A stretch of DNA of 6,262 nucleotides from Planctomycetota bacterium. GTDB lineage: Bacteria > Planctomycetota > JAJSAM01. The stretch covers positions 1-6,262 of the forward strand of contig JAOZQC010000184.1 in assembly GCA_029932425.1 (NCBI GenBank), written 5' to 3'. The stretch's first letter is position 1. Each line of letters begins with the position of its first letter. A program made the position numbers and the translations under genes. Under the pieces are notes generated by a model, which saw only the letters and a program-made list of their open reading frames with translations, was not told the DNA's origin and ran no database searches. Below are positions 4,099-6,262 of this stretch, piece after piece.

Positions 4099-6024
4099 TC
4101 AGGCGCCGCGCCCGCGTGCCTCCGCGAGCACCCGCTTCTCGAACTCCTCGAAGGGGAACGATCCGAGATCCCCTTCGTCCCGGCTCCGCACGGAGACCGT
4201 CTTCTCCTCCATCTCGCGCCCGCCCACGATCAGCATGTAGGGCACCTTCTGGAGCACCGCATCGCGGATCTTCCGCCCCACCTTCTCGTTCCGGGAGTCC
4301 CACTCCACCCGCACTCCCGCCTCCCGGAGACGGCGTGTCACCGTCCGCCCGTACTCCGCCTGGGCGTCGGTGATGTTCATCACCACCACCTGCACCGGGG
4401 CCAGCCACACCGGGAGCTTGCCCGCGAAGTGCTCCAGGAGCACCGCGATGAACCGCTCCGGCGACCCGAAGACGGCCCGGTGGACCATGACCGGCCTTCG
4501 CCGGCTGCCGTCGGACGCCACGTACTCGAGGTCGAAGCGCTCCGGCATGGCGAAGTCTACCTGAATCGTCCCGCACTGCCAGCGCCGGTTCAGGCTGTCG
4601 CGCAGGTGAAAGTCGATCTTCGGCCCGTAGAAGGCCCCCTCTCCGGGGTTCAGCACGTAGGCCACCCCCCGGGCCTCGAGCGCCTCCCGCAAGGCGGTGG
4701 TGGCCCGCTCCCACATCTCCTCCGAGCCGATGGATCCGGACTCGGGACGGGTGGAGAGCTCCACCTCCACCTCGGGGAATCCGAAGTCCCGGTAGGTCTC
4801 GTAGACGATCTCCATCACCCCGATGATCTCGTCCTTGAGCTGCCCCGGAGTGCAGTAGATGTGCGCATCGTCGATGCAGAACGACCGCACCCGGGTGAGC
4901 CCGCCGAGCACGCCGGAGAGCTCGTTGCGGTGGACGAGGCCCACCTCCGTGAGCCGCAGCGGCAGGTCGCGGTAGGAGTGCATCTCGCTCCGGTAGAGCA
5001 GGTTGTGCCCCGGGCAGTTCATCGGCTTCAGGGCGAAGCGGCCCTCCTCCAGGTCCACGAAGAACATGTGGTCCTTGTAGTGGTCGTAGTGGCCGGATCG
5101 CTTCCAGAGCTCCTCCGACATGACCAGGGGGGTGCGGACGATGCGGTACCCCCTCGCCCGGTGGACCTCGTAGAAGTAGTCGAGGAGGATGCCGTAGAGG
5201 GTGGCCCCCTTCTCGTGCCAGAACACCTGCCCCGGCGCCTCGGGGTGGAAGGAGAAGAGCCCCGTCTCCACGCCGATGCGGCGGTGGTCCCGCTTCTTCC
5301 GCTCCTCGAGCATCCGCAGGTGCTCCGCCAGGTCCTTCTCGTGAAAGAAGGCGGTGCCGTAGATGCGGGAGAGGGCGGCGTTCTCCGCGCTTCCCTTCCA
5401 GTACGCCGCCGAGGTCCGGAGCAGCCGGAAGGCCCGGATCTCACCCGTGGCAGCCACGTGCGGCCCCTCGCAGAGGTCCTGGAACTCCCCGCTCCGGTAG
5501 AACGAGACCCGGTCCCCGGGAATGTCGGCCAGGTGCTCCACCTTCAGCTCCTCCCCCCGCGAGGAGAGGATGCGCCGGGCCTCCTCCTTGTCGCACTCGA
5601 AGCGCTCGTAGGGCAGATCCTCCCCCGCGATCCGGCGCATCTCCTCCTCGATGGCCTCGAAGTCCTCCTCGCGGAAGGGCCGGTCCGTCTGGAAGTCGTA
5701 GTAGAATCCTTCCTCCACGGGGGGCCCGAACGCGAGACGGGCCTCCGGGCGGAGGCGCTTCACGGCCATGGCCATGAGGTGAGCCGCCGAGTGCCGGAGC
5801 ACGGGGAGAGCTTCCGGATCCCGCGGCGTGAGGATGCGGACCCGACAGTCCGCCTCCAGGGCGGTCCGCCGGTCCACGAGCCGGCCGTCGACCTCTCCCG
5901 CCACGCAGGCCCGGCCCAGGCCGGGGCCGATCTCCGCCGCCAGCTCCGCCACGGTGGTTCCCGCCGGCACCTCGAGGCTGGAGCCGTCCGGCAAGGTCAC
6001 CCGCACTCGTCTCTCCTGCTCCAT
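4099..6024 (-). CDS. thrS: Threonine--tRNA ligase
   Basis: The 641-residue protein is a full-length bacterial threonyl-tRNA synthetase, a class II enzyme that charges tRNA-Thr and hydrolyses mischarged Ser-tRNA. Domains: TGS (about 5-66), editing domain (about 70-230) with HSAAH (78-82) and CEGPH (185-189), catalytic core (about 245-540) and anticodon-binding domain (about 545-640). The zinc ligands expected from E. coli are present: Cys337 (MNCPGH), His388 (DDAHIYC) and His515 (VMVHRAVFG). Motif 2 is LVHRNELSG with Arg366; motif 3 is FGSPERFIAVLLEH with Arg524. One oddity: the usual FTQDDAH loop reads FCIDDAH, so Ile384 replaces the customary Gln. The start at 6024 gives the family's normal length and N-terminus and has GGAG (6028-6031) 3 nt before it. 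An in-frame ATG at 6090 lies inside the predicted promoter and would add 22 unrelated residues. First gene of the operon; no T-box or long leader is seen. Confidence 0.97.
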   Translation of the reverse strand: MEQERRVRVTLPDGSSLEVPAGTTVAELAAEIGPGLGRACVAGEVDGRLVDRRTALEADCRVRILTPRDPEALPVLRHSAAHLMAMAVKRLRPEARLAFGPPVEEGFYYDFQTDRPFREEDFEAIEEEMRRIAGEDLPYERFECDKEEARRILSSRGEELKVEHLADIPGDRVSFYRSGEFQDLCEGPHVAATGEIRAFRLLRTSAAYWKGSAENAALSRIYGTAFFHEKDLAEHLRMLEERKKRDHRRIGVETGLFSFHPEAPGQVFWHEKGATLYGILLDYFYEVHRARGYRIVRTPLVMSEELWKRSGHYDHYKDHMFFVDLEEGRFALKPMNCPGHNLLYRSEMHSYRDLPLRLTEVGLVHRNELSGVLGGLTRVRSFCIDDAHIYCTPGQLKDEIIGVMEIVYETYRDFGFPEVEVELSTRPESGSIGSEEMWERATTALREALEARGVAYVLNPGEGAFYGPKIDFHLRDSLNRRWQCGTIQVDFAMPERFDLEYVASDGSRRRPVMVHRAVFGSPERFIAVLLEHFAGKLPVWLAPVQVVVMNITDAQAEYGRTVTRRLREAGVRVEWDSRNEKVGRKIRDAVLQKVPYMLIVGGREMEEKTVSVRSRDEGDLGSFPFEEFEKRVLAEARGRGA

Positions 6025-6088
6025 GGTCTCCGTCGCTCCCGAAAGGCCCGGGACCGGGCGCCGATCCGCGCTCCGGAAGGAACCCGCC

Positions 6089-6115
6089 ATCCTACCAGCG
6101 GTTCGGAAAAGACAA
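6089..6115 (-). promoter_or_regulatory. Predicted promoter of the thrS-infC-rpmI-rplT operon
   Basis: The - strand carries an extended -10, TGG-TAGGAT (6097-6089), with TTGTCT (6115-6110) as a -35 at a short 15 nt spacing. This AT-richer patch stands out in GC-rich surroundings. Initiation near 6082 would leave a leader of about 58 nt, too short for a T-box. The short -35 spacing is a weakness, offset by the extended -10. Confidence 0.45.
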
Positions 6116-6180
6116 ACTTCGCCGCCGCCGGGAATGCCCCAGGCCGCCTCCCCCGCCCCTTCCGGGAGGCCCGAGGCGAA

Positions 6181-6214
6181 GGAGGCCGCCGCCTCCCGCG
6201 AGGCGGCGGCCTCC
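6181..6214. terminator. Perfect 15 bp GC hairpin upstream of thrS
   Basis: GGAGGCCGCCGCCTC (6181-6195) and GAGGCGGCGGCCTCC (6200-6214) are exact complements around CCGC. It is the strongest hairpin in the window. It lies about 65 nt upstream of the thrS promoter, so it probably ends a leftward gene beyond the window, insulating thrS. Neither side has a U tract (leftward tail TTCGCCTCGG), so a structural or bidirectional role is also possible. Confidence 0.5.
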
Positions 6215-6262
6215 CTGTGCTCCTTCCGGCCCGCCCCCGTCCGAAGAAGATGTACGGGATGA
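6215..6262. other. Window edge, no gene assigned
   Basis: The last 48 bases are too short to assign. A + strand ATG at 6250 follows CCGAAGAAG, which is not a convincing ribosome binding site, and the - strand frames show no recognisable protein end. Whatever gene the hairpin at 6181-6214 serves lies outside the window. Confidence 0.4.

Noticed and set aside
4070..4714. 5' extension of the infC frame to 4714
   Set aside because: It overlaps the 3' third of thrS in another frame; IF3 family sequence begins only after the ATG at 4069.
6025..6090. ThrRS start at 6090, adding 22 residues
   Set aside because: That ATG overlaps the predicted -10 element and the added residues do not resemble a TGS domain start. 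The 6024 start gives the normal family length.
6025..6262. A T-box riboswitch controlling thrS
   Set aside because: The likely leader is only about 58 nt and no T-box core sequence or antiterminator is seen.

Overview
This is ordinary, compact, very GC-rich bacterial chromosome. No mobile element, CRISPR array, defence locus or toxin-antitoxin pair is visible, and I found no convincing sign of an undescribed system. The phylum cannot be fixed. Only about 47 nt of 16S rRNA are present, and they fit several phyla. The codon use (strong G/C at third positions) and the Shine-Dalgarno sites point to a free-living GC-rich bacterium. The window begins inside a 16S gene, a common place for draft assemblies to break.

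Left part (1-1145): the 5' end of a 16S rRNA gene reads leftward off the window. Its leader holds a sigma70-like promoter (226-254), a boxA-like antitermination element (147-158) and two small hairpins. Facing away from it on the + strand is nnrE (486-1145), a stand-alone NAD(P)H-hydrate epimerase without the dehydratase domain to which it is often fused.

Middle (1146-2856): nnrE converges on a - strand gene (1436-2398) for a membrane-anchored LysM plus YkuD L,D-transpeptidase, which cross-links peptidoglycan. It appears to have its own extended -10 promoter. A gap of about 430 bp rich in inverted repeats separates it from the translation operon.

Right part (2857-6262): the classic thrS-infC-rpmI-rplT cluster, all on the - strand. 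In transcription order it encodes threonyl-tRNA synthetase, initiation factor IF3, and ribosomal proteins L35 and L20. A promoter is proposed before thrS (6089-6115) and an internal one before rpmI (3487-3515). A strong GC hairpin 3 nt after the rplT stop probably ends the unit, so the pheST genes that follow rplT in many bacteria are not adjacent here.

The points most worth a second look are a substitution in the ThrRS active-site loop (Ile where the family usually has Gln), a five-codon upstream ORF overlapping the rplT start by ATGA, and the structured gap upstream of the transpeptidase gene. All promoter and terminator calls are by eye and unscored.
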